Under the pieces are notes generated by a model. That model was given only the letters and a program-made list of their open reading frames with translations. It had not been told where the DNA came from and searched no databases. Positions 1 to 8,349 of a DNA stretch of 64,000 bases are shown here, piece by piece (the first letter of the stretch is position 1; every line of letters starts with the position of its first letter). Position numbers and translations under genes: made by a program. The stretch comes from Brenneria goodwinii. GTDB taxonomy: Bacteria > Pseudomonadota > Gammaproteobacteria > Enterobacterales > Enterobacteriaceae. The stretch covers positions 4,464,001 to 4,528,000 of the forward strand of contig NZ_CP014137.1 in assembly GCF_002291445.1 (NCBI RefSeq). The letters are read 5' to 3'.

Positions 1-824
1 AGCACTTTCAGTTCGATGGCGGAGGTGGTGACGTCGGCGTTGATGGATTTGGACGCCAGCGTGTTCGATTCGCGGTTGAATTCCTGCATCATAAAATCCA
101 GGCGGCGGCCCACGGCTTCCTCTTTCTTTAGGATTTTATAGGTTTCCGCCACGTGGGCTTCCAGGCGATCGAGCTCTTCCGCGACGTCGATGCGCTGAGC
201 CATGATGACCAGTTCCTGCTCCAGCCGGTTGTTTTCCAACTGAACCTGCGCGTCTTCCAGCTTGCTGAGCAGCCGTTCGCGTTGCCATTGCAGGATGTTC
301 GGCATCTGCGCGCGGACTTTGGCGACTTCGGCGCTGACGCCGGCCAGCCGTTGTTCAATCAGCGCTTTTAAGGCATTGCCTTCGCTTTCCCGCGCGCTGA
401 TGAAATCATCCAGCGTGCGGTCTAATGCTTGTAACAACTCGGCGCTGATGGCATCCAAATCCTGCTCTTCCGCCGCCATCACGCCGGGCCAGCGCAGGAT
501 ATCGACCGGGTTGATTTCCCCTTCATCGCTTTGCATTTTTACCCAGTTGGCGGCGTTAACCAGTTGTTTAGCCAGGTTTTCATTCAGAATCAGCGAGCTT
601 TGCGCCCGTGGATCCAGATCAAAACGCAGGTTGCATTCAATTTTACCGCGGGTCAGGCGGGCGCGGATGCGATCGCGGATAACTGGCTCTAGACTGCGGA
701 ACTGTTCTGGCAAACGGATGTAGGTTTCCAGATAGCGCTGGTTAACTGAACGCAGTTCCCAAGCTGCGCTGCCCCAGTCACCCTTGACTTCTCGTCGGGC
801 GTAAGCGGTCATACTGCGAATCAT
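1..824 (-). CDS. yicC: YicC/YloC family endoribonuclease (3' end cut by window edge)
   Basis: The minus-strand frame starting at the ATG at 824 stays open to the window edge, so about 274 codons are visible of a family that is about 287 residues in E. coli. The protein begins MIRSMTAYARREVKG and contains the strongly conserved stretches NQRYLETY, PVDILRWPGVMAAEEQDLDA and RRLDFMMQEFNRESNTLASK near the visible C-terminal end. YicC proteins are endoribonucleases implicated in sRNA and mRNA turnover (family knowledge). In E. coli yicC is the divergent neighbour of rph; here rph is 20 kb away, which defines the left boundary of an inserted region. Identification is near certain; only the last dozen or so residues are missing. 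Confidence 0.95.
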   Translation of the reverse strand, partial: MIRSMTAYARREVKGDWGSAAWELRSVNQRYLETYIRLPEQFRSLEPVIRDRIRARLTRGKIECNLRFDLDPRAQSSLILNENLAKQLVNAANWVKMQSDEGEINPVDILRWPGVMAAEEQDLDAISAELLQALDRTLDDFISARESEGNALKALIEQRLAGVSAEVAKVRAQMPNILQWQRERLLSKLEDAQVQLENNRLEQELVIMAQRIDVAEELDRLEAHVAETYKILKKEEAVGRRLDFMMQEFNRESNTLASKSINADVTTSAIELKV

Positions 825-956
825 TGGTGCATACCTGTAAAGCGAATGATGAGGGGGATTATAACGTTGTGTCTCCGGGCAGGGTAGAACAAAATCGACG
901 GGCAGGCCGTCGGGCCGCCTGAAAGCGGGGCTTGATGCTATCGATGTCAGTGCGGG

Positions 957-1865
957 TTATGCCGCGTGCAATAGCGCTTCGTTCTGTTTGGCGATCTCCT
1001 GGCATTTGCTTTTCATCATCTGTTTTAGCTGCAATGTCGCCCGCGACTGCGGATTATCCCGGCGGCTAATCAGCGTCACTTCGAACGGTAAGGGCTGGTC
1101 GATAGGAACGATTTTAAGCAGGTCGGCATAACGACAGGCGGTAAAAAGATCGACTACACCGACGCCGCCGCCGGCCAATACCATATCGGCAATCACCGAG
1201 TAGGTCTTGATGTACAGCGAGGCCGCCGGTTTCAGGTTCCGATCGCGTAACGCCCGGTGTAATACCTGGCCGAGCGGATCCTGATGCTGCATCATCAACA
1301 GATTATTGGCGCACAGCCATTCGAGCGAAACGGGACCGTTCACCGGGCTGTCTTTCGGCAACAACGCCACCATGGAAGATTGAAACAACGGTTCCGCCAG
1401 CAATGCCGCAGGCACCTGCTGACCGAAAACCAGGGCGAAATCCAACTGATCTTGCAGAATATTCAGGCAAAGGGTGCTGAAGTGCTCCGTGACCAGCTCC
1501 ACATCGATCCGCGTTTCCTGTTTATGAAATTCCACCAGCGCAGGTGCGACAATCATCTGCCCGAAAGCATGTGCGGCGCCAAGACGGACGGATTGCTCTT
1601 TGCCGGTTTTGATCTGTTCGGTCAAGGAGCTGATCGTTTGCAAATGTTTGAACAACTCCTGAACTTTGGGGATCAGGCGGCGGCCCTCTTTCGTGGCGAT
1701 CATGCCTTGCGTATGCCGTTCAAACAGCGCGAAGCCAAGCTGTTGCTCAGCGTGATTAAGCACCCGGCTGACATTAGGCTGGGAAACATTCAGCAAACGG
1801 GCGGCGCCGCTGATGGTTCCCGCCTGCACGATAGCCTGAAAAATTTCGATGTGTCGTAAACGCAT
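957..1865 (-). CDS. LysR-type transcriptional regulator
   Basis: The protein is 302 residues from the ATG at 1865, normal for LysR regulators. I prefer this start to a further-upstream one because the protein then begins directly with the winged helix-turn-helix (MRLRHIEIFQAIVQAGTISG, followed by SQPNVSRVLNHAEQQLG). Residues from about 90 onward form the periplasmic-binding-like effector domain. It lies 127 bases downstream of, and in the same direction as, the M19 dipeptidase, and its divergent neighbour is the peptide transport operon beginning at 3277. It is therefore the obvious candidate regulator for both units, possibly through the palindrome at 3119-3146. The effector is unknown; a peptide or D-amino acid is a guess from context. 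Confidence 0.88.
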   Translation of the reverse strand: MRLRHIEIFQAIVQAGTISGAARLLNVSQPNVSRVLNHAEQQLGFALFERHTQGMIATKEGRRLIPKVQELFKHLQTISSLTEQIKTGKEQSVRLGAAHAFGQMIVAPALVEFHKQETRIDVELVTEHFSTLCLNILQDQLDFALVFGQQVPAALLAEPLFQSSMVALLPKDSPVNGPVSLEWLCANNLLMMQHQDPLGQVLHRALRDRNLKPAASLYIKTYSVIADMVLAGGGVGVVDLFTACRYADLLKIVPIDQPLPFEVTLISRRDNPQSRATLQLKQMMKSKCQEIAKQNEALLHAA

Positions 1866-1992
1866 GGGAGTACGCCCTGTGTATCTTTTGGGTGGTGGTT
1901 GTGCCGTCAGGCACAACGTTGTCGGCAATATATATGCAATATCCACGCCATACAGCAGGGGTCATACTCCCTTTGCGGTGCTGAATTTTAAA

Positions 1993-3075
1993 CTAGGCTC
2001 CCCAGGTGGTTTCCAGCACGCGCAGCCAGTTGCCGTAGCAAATCTTTTCCAGCAACGGGCGATCGTAGCCCCGTTGCGCCAGCGCATTGACCAGCCGCGG
2101 CAGCCCGGCGACATCGGCCAGATCCGGCGGGACGGTGGTGCCGTCGAAGTCCGAACCTAAACCGACGCCGTCTTCGCCCAGTTTGGTCAGCAGATAATCA
2201 ACATGGCGAACGATCTCTTCCACCGTCGCATTAGGATCTTTTTTCCCATCTTCGCGCAGGAACATGGTGCCGAAGTTCACGCCGACAAAGCCATGGCTTT
2301 CCCGAATAGCGGCCAGTTGGCTGTCCGTCAGGTTACGCGATTGGGCGCAGAGCGCGTGCGCGTTGGAATGACTGGCGACCAGCGGGGCGTCGGTGATGTC
2401 GGCGGTTTGCCAGAAGCCTTTTTCATCCATATGCGAGAGATCCACCATAATGCGCTTGGCGTTGCAGGCCCGCACCAGGCGTTTCCCCGCTTCCGTCAGC
2501 CCGTCTCCGGTATCCGGCGTTGAGGGGAAACGGAACGGCACGCCCTGACCAAAAATATTCGGGCGGCTCCATACCGGCCCCAGCGTGCGCAAGCCGGCCG
2601 CGTGCAAGATATCCAGCAGTTCCAGATCGGGATCGATCGCTTCGGCGCCTTCGATATGCATCACCATGGCCAGCACGCCCTCGGTCATACACTGGCGGAT
2701 ATCCGCCGCGCTACGGCAGATTTTGGCCTGCCCGGCGGATTCCGCCTCAATGCGCAGCAGGGTGGAAATCAATGAAAACGTTACCTCTCTGGCGTTTTCC
2801 ATCGTCGGCGTGGCGTGGGGAACAAACAGCCCTCCGCTTTCTGGTACAGATTTTGCTGCTGCCTTGGGCGAAGGAACATAGGCGGCAAACAAACCGCCGG
2901 CAAAACGGCCCTGCCGGATGCGGGGCAGGTCGATCTGGCCTGCCGCCGGACCGTTTAGAAAGGCCTCCGCCGGGTTAGCCCGGTGAGAAGACCAAAGACG
3001 CAGGAGTACGTCATTATGTCCGTCGAAAACAGGGATTGGTTCACTGATGGGTAGCTGATTGTCTGGCATAGTCAC
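1993..3075 (-). CDS. Membrane dipeptidase family (peptidase M19)
   Basis: A 360-residue zinc dipeptidase of the renal-dipeptidase family. Visible metal and active-site signatures are FDGHND (H20 and D22), MHIEGAEAID near residue 140, DLSHMDEKG and VASHSNAHA near residues 215-235, and GLGSDFDG near residue 315. No signal peptide is apparent, so it is probably cytoplasmic. M19 enzymes hydrolyse dipeptides and, unusually, accept a D-residue at the C-terminal position. The start is a GTG at 3075 or the ATG at 3069; neither has a strong ribosome-binding site. The gene diverges from the peptide ABC operon at 3277 and precedes the LysR gene. In context it probably cleaves imported L,D-dipeptides. 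Confidence 0.9.
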   Translation of the reverse strand: MTMPDNQLPISEPIPVFDGHNDVLLRLWSSHRANPAEAFLNGPAAGQIDLPRIRQGRFAGGLFAAYVPSPKAAAKSVPESGGLFVPHATPTMENAREVTFSLISTLLRIEAESAGQAKICRSAADIRQCMTEGVLAMVMHIEGAEAIDPDLELLDILHAAGLRTLGPVWSRPNIFGQGVPFRFPSTPDTGDGLTEAGKRLVRACNAKRIMVDLSHMDEKGFWQTADITDAPLVASHSNAHALCAQSRNLTDSQLAAIRESHGFVGVNFGTMFLREDGKKDPNATVEEIVRHVDYLLTKLGEDGVGLGSDFDGTTVPPDLADVAGLPRLVNALAQRGYDRPLLEKICYGNWLRVLETTWGA

Positions 3076-3118
3076 AAGTACCGGCTCTGGATGCGATGTA
3101 ATGGGGCGTTGGTTTGTT

Positions 3119-3146
3119 CCATTTTGGTGCTAATGCACCAAAATGG
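3119..3146. promoter_or_regulatory. Perfect 12-bp inverted repeat in divergent promoter region (candidate operator)
   Basis: The arms CCATTTTGGTGC and GCACCAAAATGG are exact reverse complements separated by TAAT. The element lies between the divergent starts of the M19 dipeptidase (3069/3075) and the peptide-binding protein (3277), the usual place for a shared operator. LysR proteins bind interrupted dyads of this general kind. One arm also resembles an NtrC half-site (TGCACCAAAATGG), so nitrogen control is an alternative. No sigma-54 promoter was found nearby. The regulatory role is inferred from symmetry and position. Confidence 0.6.
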
Positions 3147-3276
3147 AGAACCGCCGCTAAGGAAAAAAATCACGCCTTAGTTCATTCATTTTAAGCCCGC
3201 CTTGTTTGTCGATGTCAAGACGAAAATATGAAATAAAAAACAAAAAATTATTTAATATCAACAGGTTGAGGTGTTT

Positions 3277-4872
3277 ATGATTACCAGGAGACATTTTCTT
3301 GCCGGATGCGGCGCCGTACCATTCCTTTCCTATCTGAATCTTCACTCTGCGTTTGCCGCCACCCCGCCCACCATGTTGGTGATGGCGATACAACTGGATA
3401 ACATGACCAGTCTCGATCCGCATGAAAGTTTTGAGTCTGTCGGTTCTGAAATCGCCGGTAACCTTTATCAGCGTTTGGTGATGCCGAATCCGGAGAAACC
3501 GAGCGAAGTGAAGGGCGAGTTGGCGACCAGTTGGGAAGTGAGCAACGAGGGAAAAACCTTTACGTTCCACCTCGATCCCAACGCCAAATTCTCCGACGGC
3601 AGCGCGGTAACGGCGGAAGACGCGGCGTTTTCATTGCAGCGCGCGGTCAAGCTGGATAAAAGCCCGGCGTTTATCATTAACCAGTTCGGTTTCACCAAGG
3701 ATAACGTTGAGCAGCACGTTGCCGCGCCGGACGCTCATACGCTGGTGATTAATCTGGACCAGCCCGCGGCGGAAACTTTCCTGCTGTATTGTCTGTCGGC
3801 GCCGGTGGGCAGCATTGTGCAGAAGAAAACGGCGTTGGCCAATCAGCAGGGGGACGATCTGGGCAACGCCTGGGTGAAACAGCACAGCGCCGGTTCGGGG
3901 CCGTTTACCCTGCGCGCATGGAAAGCCAGCGAGAGCGTGATCCTGGAGAAAAATTCCCATTACCCGACCGACAGCAAAATTCAGCGCATCATCATGAAGC
4001 ATATTGTCGATCCGTCCGCCCAGTTGCTGATGTTGCAGAAAGGGGACGTCGATATCGCCCGCGATCTGACCAGCGAACAGCTGCGCCCGATTCTGAACGA
4101 CGACAATTACCATGTTATTCGCAAGGATGTCTCCACCATTATGCTGATGTCCTGCAACACCACCAATGAACTGCTGAAAAAACCGCAGGTCTGGCAGGCG
4201 CTGAAGTGGGCGGTGGATTATGAAGGCATCCAGAAAAACATCATTCCGCTGACGCACCGCGTGCATCAAAGTTTTCTGCCCGGCGGGTTCCCGGCCGCGC
4301 TGGACGATACCCCGTTCCACCAGGATATCGCCAAGGCTAAAGCCCTGCTGGCGGAAGCGGGTTACCCGGACGGCTTCGAGATCACCCTCGATCACTACTC
4401 CGCCCAGCCTTATCCCGATATCGCCCAGGCGATCCAGACGCAACTGGGGGCTATCGGCATCAAAGTCAGGCTGATTTCGTCGGAGAACCGTCAGGTATTG
4501 ACCAAAATGCGCGCCCGTCAGCATCAGTTGGCCATTACCGCCTGGGGCGCGGACTATTTCGATCCCAACTCCAATACCGAAACCTTCTGCGTAAACACCG
4601 ATAACAGCGAAAATGCCCGTAACCGCACGCTGGCATGGCGTTGCGGCTGGTCAGACGAGAAGTTCAATACGCTGACCGAGCAGGCGCTGCATGAAAGCGA
4701 TGCGGATAAGCGTATTGCGCTGTATGAAACCATCCAGCGTGAACACCGGGAACACAGCCCGTTTATTATGCTGATGCAGAATACGCTGCCGATTGCCTGC
4801 CGTAAGAATATCAGTGGCGTCAACATGACGGTACTGCGTGATAGTGCTTATGATCAGGTGAAAAAAGCGTAA
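3277..4872 (+). CDS. Peptide ABC transporter substrate-binding protein (SBP family 5) with Tat signal
   Basis: A family-5 extracellular solute-binding protein (DppA/OppA/NikA type), 531 residues from the ATG at 3277. That ATG is preceded by a GAGG motif five bases upstream; the GTG at 3271 is a less likely start. The N-terminus MITRRHFLAGCGAVPF carries a twin-arginine motif (TRRHFL) followed by a short hydrophobic stretch and an AFA cleavage site, so export by Tat is likely. The body shows family features such as TSLDPHESFESVG, LATSWEVSNEGKTFTFHL, FSDGSAVTAEDAAFSLQ and QALKWAVDYEGI. It is the first gene of a five-gene transport operon; its stop overlaps the next start by one base. The substrate is unknown, but a downstream D-aminopeptidase suggests D-residue peptides. 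Confidence 0.9.
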   Translation: MITRRHFLAGCGAVPFLSYLNLHSAFAATPPTMLVMAIQLDNMTSLDPHESFESVGSEIAGNLYQRLVMPNPEKPSEVKGELATSWEVSNEGKTFTFHLDPNAKFSDGSAVTAEDAAFSLQRAVKLDKSPAFIINQFGFTKDNVEQHVAAPDAHTLVINLDQPAAETFLLYCLSAPVGSIVQKKTALANQQGDDLGNAWVKQHSAGSGPFTLRAWKASESVILEKNSHYPTDSKIQRIIMKHIVDPSAQLLMLQKGDVDIARDLTSEQLRPILNDDNYHVIRKDVSTIMLMSCNTTNELLKKPQVWQALKWAVDYEGIQKNIIPLTHRVHQSFLPGGFPAALDDTPFHQDIAKAKALLAEAGYPDGFEITLDHYSAQPYPDIAQAIQTQLGAIGIKVRLISSENRQVLTKMRARQHQLAITAWGADYFDPNSNTETFCVNTDNSENARNRTLAWRCGWSDEKFNTLTEQALHESDADKRIALYETIQREHREHSPFIMLMQNTLPIACRKNISGVNMTVLRDSAYDQVKKA

Positions 4873-5882
4873 TGTCGGTATTCAAACGTTTCCTCAGTAC
4901 GCTGGGGAGCTTGATTCTGACGCTGTTCGGCCTGTCGGTGCTGACATTCTTCATCGGTCGGGTCATGCCGACCGATCCGGTGTTGGCGGTGGTTGGCGAC
5001 AACGCGCCGGAATCAGTCGTGGCGCGCGTGCGTCAGGAAATGGGGCTGGACCAGCCGTTATGGGTACAGTTTATTCGTTACCTGCACCAACTGCTGCAAG
5101 GCGACCTGGGTAATTCGGTACTAACGTCCAACCCGGTGATAACGGATATCGCGCGCTTTTTCCCCGCCACGCTGGAACTGGCGACCGCCGCGATTATTAT
5201 CGCCGCGCTGGTCGGCATTCCGCTCGGCGTATGGGCGGCGGTGCGTCAGGGCTCCTGGATCGATCAAACCATCCGGGTGGTCTGCCTGGCCGGACATTCT
5301 CTGCCGGTGTTTGTGCTGGCGCTGCTCAGCCTGCTGATTTTCTATGCGGTGCTGGGCATCGCGCCGGGGCCGGGGCGTCAGGACATTATTTTCCAGGACA
5401 TGGTGCCGCAGGTGACCGGGCTGTTGACGGTGGATTCCCTGCTGGCCGGCGATTACGACGCCTTTAAGGACGCCGTCGCCCATATGGCGCAGCCGGTGCT
5501 GATACTGGCGTATTTCAGCATGGCCTATATCACGCGCATGACGCGCACCTTTATGCTCAATGCGCTGAGCGGTGAATTCGTCATTACCGCGCGGGCTAAA
5601 GGGTTGTCATCACGCCGCGTCATCTGGCGTCACGCCTTCCCGACGGTGGCGGTGCAACTGGTGACGGTGCTGGCGCTGACCTATGCCGGTTTGCTGGAAG
5701 GCGCGGTGGTGACGGAGAACGTCTTCTCCTGGCCGGGTCTGGGGCAATACCTCACCACGGCGTTGATGAACGCCGATATGAACCCGGTGGTTGGCACCAC
5801 GCTGTTAGTCGGCACGCTGTACGTCTTGCTGAATCTTTGTGCCGATATTCTCTACCGACTTTGGGATCCCCGCGTAAAATGA
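4872..5882 (+). CDS. Peptide ABC transporter permease, DppB/GsiC type
   Basis: A 336-residue inner-membrane permease with an N-terminal helix (FLSTLGSLILTLFGLSVLTFFIG), the GRVMPTDPVLA segment typical of DppB/OppB proteins, and further membrane segments. The EAA-type loop that docks on the ATPases is at about residues 235-255 (FVITARAKGLSSRRVIWRHA). The start ATG shares one base with the stop of the binding-protein gene and the end overlaps the next permease by four bases, indicating translational coupling. It forms the translocation channel with the product of 5879-6781. Confidence 0.92.
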   Translation: MSVFKRFLSTLGSLILTLFGLSVLTFFIGRVMPTDPVLAVVGDNAPESVVARVRQEMGLDQPLWVQFIRYLHQLLQGDLGNSVLTSNPVITDIARFFPATLELATAAIIIAALVGIPLGVWAAVRQGSWIDQTIRVVCLAGHSLPVFVLALLSLLIFYAVLGIAPGPGRQDIIFQDMVPQVTGLLTVDSLLAGDYDAFKDAVAHMAQPVLILAYFSMAYITRMTRTFMLNALSGEFVITARAKGLSSRRVIWRHAFPTVAVQLVTVLALTYAGLLEGAVVTENVFSWPGLGQYLTTALMNADMNPVVGTTLLVGTLYVLLNLCADILYRLWDPRVK

Positions 5883-6781
5883 TTTTTCCTGTATCACGAG
5901 CTTGGTTGCTCGACGAAACGCCCGTAACACGCCGCCAGGCAGTATGGGGCCGGCGCTACCGGCTGTGGCTGGGATTACGGGCCAATCCGATGGCGATGAT
6001 GGGGCTGGTCGTTATTTTGTCCGTGCTGCTGTTGTCGCTGGCGGCGCCGTTATTAACCTCTTTCAACCCGGGTTTTCAGGATCTGGCTAACCGGCTGGCG
6101 CCGCCTTCCGCCAAGCACTGGCTAGGCACGGATGAACTGGGGCGCGATATCTACACCCGCATCCTGTACGGCGGCCGTACCACGCTGGGTATGGTGATTG
6201 CCGTTGTGGCGCTCACCGCGCCTATCGGTTTGCTGGTGGGCTGTGTCGCCGGTTACGCCGGCGGGCTGCTGGATAAGATTCTGATGCGCGTGACGGATAT
6301 CTTTCTGTCATTTCCGCGCCTGATTCTGGCGCTGGCCTTCGTGGCGGCGTTAAAGCCCGGCGTGGAAAGCGCCATTCTGGCGATCGCCCTTACTTCCTGG
6401 CCGCCGTATGCCCGGCTGGCGCGGGCGGAAACCATGCAGTTCCGCCACAGCGACTTCATTGCCGCCAATCGCCTGACCGGGGCGACGCCAATGCGCATTA
6501 TTCTGCGCCATATCATGCCGTTGTGCGTACCCAGCCTGATCGTGCGCATCACGCTGGATATGAGTTCGATCATCATCACGGCGGCCAGCCTGGGCTTTCT
6601 GGGCATGGGGGCGCAGCCGCCGTCGCCGGAATGGGGAACGATGATCGCCACCGCGCGGCGTTTCCTGTTTACCGAATGGTGGGTGCCGCTGATGCCCTGT
6701 GTGGCGATCTTCCTGACTTCGCTGGCGTTTAACTTTTTAGGTGACGGTCTGCGTGACGTACTGGATCCAAAGGAGCGTTAA
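5879..6781 (+). CDS. Peptide ABC transporter permease, DppC/GsiD type
   Basis: A 300-residue permease partner of the DppB type. I start it at the ATG at 5879, inside an ATGA overlap with the previous gene, rather than at an in-frame codon further upstream. It has the N-terminal transmembrane helix (MMGLVVILSVLLLSLAAPLL), the characteristic HWLGTDELGRDIYTRILYGGR motif of DppC/OppC proteins, and the EAA loop at about residues 190-215 (SDFIAANRLTGATPMRIILR). Its stop is followed immediately by the ATPase start at 6782, with AGGAG just before the stop serving as that gene's ribosome-binding site. Confidence 0.92.
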   Translation: MIFPVSRAWLLDETPVTRRQAVWGRRYRLWLGLRANPMAMMGLVVILSVLLLSLAAPLLTSFNPGFQDLANRLAPPSAKHWLGTDELGRDIYTRILYGGRTTLGMVIAVVALTAPIGLLVGCVAGYAGGLLDKILMRVTDIFLSFPRLILALAFVAALKPGVESAILAIALTSWPPYARLARAETMQFRHSDFIAANRLTGATPMRIILRHIMPLCVPSLIVRITLDMSSIIITAASLGFLGMGAQPPSPEWGTMIATARRFLFTEWWVPLMPCVAIFLTSLAFNFLGDGLRDVLDPKER

Positions 6782-7609
6782 ATGCTGGTGGAAATTGAAA
6801 ATCTTCGCATCACGTTTACCAGCCGGAGCGAAAGATCCGAGGCGGTGCGCGGCGTTTCTCTGAGCATTGGTAAAGAGAAGTTCGCCATCGTCGGGGAGAG
6901 CGGCTCCGGCAAATCGCTGACCGCCCGCAGTCTGATGCAGTTACTGCCGGGCAACGCGCAGATCCAGGCGGATAAGCTCAGCTTTGACGGTATCGATCTG
7001 CGCGGCGCCAATGAAAAAACCATGCGCCGGATCCGCGGTAAGCGCGTCGGATTCATTTTGCAGGATCCGAAATACTCTCTGAATCCGGTGATGACCATCG
7101 GCCAGCAGATTGCCGAAGCCTGGCGGGAGCACAAAGGCGGCAGTAAACGGGCGGCGATGGCGGCGGCTATCGAACTGTTGGAACAGGTGCGTATTCGGGA
7201 TCCGGAACAGGTCGCCGCCCGCTATCCGCATGAGGTGTCGGGCGGGATGGGGCAGCGGGCGATGATCGCCATGATGCTGGCGCCCGATCCGGAACTGCTG
7301 ATCGCCGATGAACCGACCAGCGCGCTGGATGCCACCGTACAGGCTGATATTCTTAAGCTGATTGACGATCTGGTTTCCCAGCGGGGAATGGGGCTGATTC
7401 TGATCAGTCACGACCTGCCGCTGGTATCGCATTTCTGCGATCGGGTGGCGGTGATGTATGCCGGCCGGATTGTCGAAATGCTGGCCGCCAGCGAACTGCA
7501 TCAGGCCCAGCACCCTTATACTCAGGGATTGCTGGCATGTCTTCCCTCTCTGAAACATCCGCGGGATCGGCTTCCGGTGATGAAACGTGATGCGGCCTGG
7601 AAAAACTGA
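6782..7609 (+). CDS. Peptide ABC transporter ATP-binding protein, DppD type
   Basis: A 275-residue ATPase with Walker A GESGSGKS (about residues 38-45), Q-loop FILQDPKYSLNP, signature VSGGMGQRA, Walker B LLIADEPTSALD and the H-loop ISHDLPLV. The C-terminal oligopeptide-transporter motif QHPYTQGLLACLP is present, but the protein ends soon after. It is therefore shorter than E. coli DppD (about 327 residues) and lacks its cysteine-bearing tail. It pairs with the next gene to form a heterodimeric ATPase for the permeases encoded upstream; the genes overlap by one base. Confidence 0.92.
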   Translation: MLVEIENLRITFTSRSERSEAVRGVSLSIGKEKFAIVGESGSGKSLTARSLMQLLPGNAQIQADKLSFDGIDLRGANEKTMRRIRGKRVGFILQDPKYSLNPVMTIGQQIAEAWREHKGGSKRAAMAAAIELLEQVRIRDPEQVAARYPHEVSGGMGQRAMIAMMLAPDPELLIADEPTSALDATVQADILKLIDDLVSQRGMGLILISHDLPLVSHFCDRVAVMYAGRIVEMLAASELHQAQHPYTQGLLACLPSLKHPRDRLPVMKRDAAWKN

Positions 7610-8349
7610 TGATTATACTTGATAACTTACGTATTTCATTCGGCTCGACCGCCGTGGTGAAAGGCGTCTCTTTTGAGGTGGAAAGCGGCGCCAGTTTTGG
7701 CATTGTTGGTGAAAGCGGTTCGGGAAAATCGACGATTTTGCGCGCGCTGGCCGGGCTTAACCATGACTGGCAGGGCAGCATGCTGTTCGGCGGCATGGCG
7801 CTGTCGGCCCACCGCGGCCGCGATTTCTTTCGTCAGGTGCAGATGGTGTTTCAGGATCCCTACGGTTCCCTGCATCCCCGCCAGACGATCGACCGTATTT
7901 TGCAAGAGCCTCTGCTGGTGCATCACATCGATCGCGCGGAGCAGCGTATTGCTCAGGCGCTTGACGACGTGGGGCTACCGTCAACGGTGCGTTTTCGTTT
8001 CCCTCATCAGCTGTCCGGCGGCCAGCGTCAGCGTGTCGCCATCGCGCGGGCGCTGATCGCCGAACCGGAGGTGCTGCTGCTGGATGAACCGACTTCCGCT
8101 CTGGATGTGTCGGTACAGGCGGAAATTCTCAATCTATTGATGGATATCCGTCAGGAGCGCAAACTCACCTATCTGATGGTGAGTCACAATCTGGCGGTGG
8201 TCACCCATTTGTGCGAGCAGGTCGGCGTGATGCAGCACGGCGAAATGGTCGAGATACTGAGCGCCGAGGATTTACGCGCGGGCCGCATGCGGCACCCGCA
8301 CACCACAGAACTTTATGCGTTAAGTATGGCGTTAGAGGAGCCCGCATGA
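7609..8349 (+). CDS. Peptide ABC transporter ATP-binding protein, DppF type
   Basis: A 246-residue ATPase with Walker A GESGSGKS (about residues 36-43), the QMVFQDPYGSLHPRQT motif typical of DppF/OppF proteins, signature LSGGQRQRVAIARAL, Walker B VLLLDEPTSALD and H-loop VSHNLAVV. It is compact and lacks the long C-terminal extension of many DppF proteins. It is the second nucleotide-binding subunit of this transporter and overlaps the downstream D-aminopeptidase gene by four bases, so the hydrolase is translated together with the importer. Confidence 0.92.
   Translation: MIILDNLRISFGSTAVVKGVSFEVESGASFGIVGESGSGKSTILRALAGLNHDWQGSMLFGGMALSAHRGRDFFRQVQMVFQDPYGSLHPRQTIDRILQEPLLVHHIDRAEQRIAQALDDVGLPSTVRFRFPHQLSGGQRQRVAIARALIAEPEVLLLDEPTSALDVSVQAEILNLLMDIRQERKLTYLMVSHNLAVVTHLCEQVGVMQHGEMVEILSAEDLRAGRMRHPHTTELYALSMALEEPA

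Noticed and set aside
3277..3327. Lipobox-like LAGC in the binding-protein signal
   Set aside because: The cysteine is only five residues after the twin arginines, before the hydrophobic core, so lipoprotein processing there is implausible.
3631..4524. Minus-strand frame of 297 codons opposite the Tat binding protein
   Set aside because: Reverse-frame shadow with no recognisable domain; the plus-strand gene is unequivocal.
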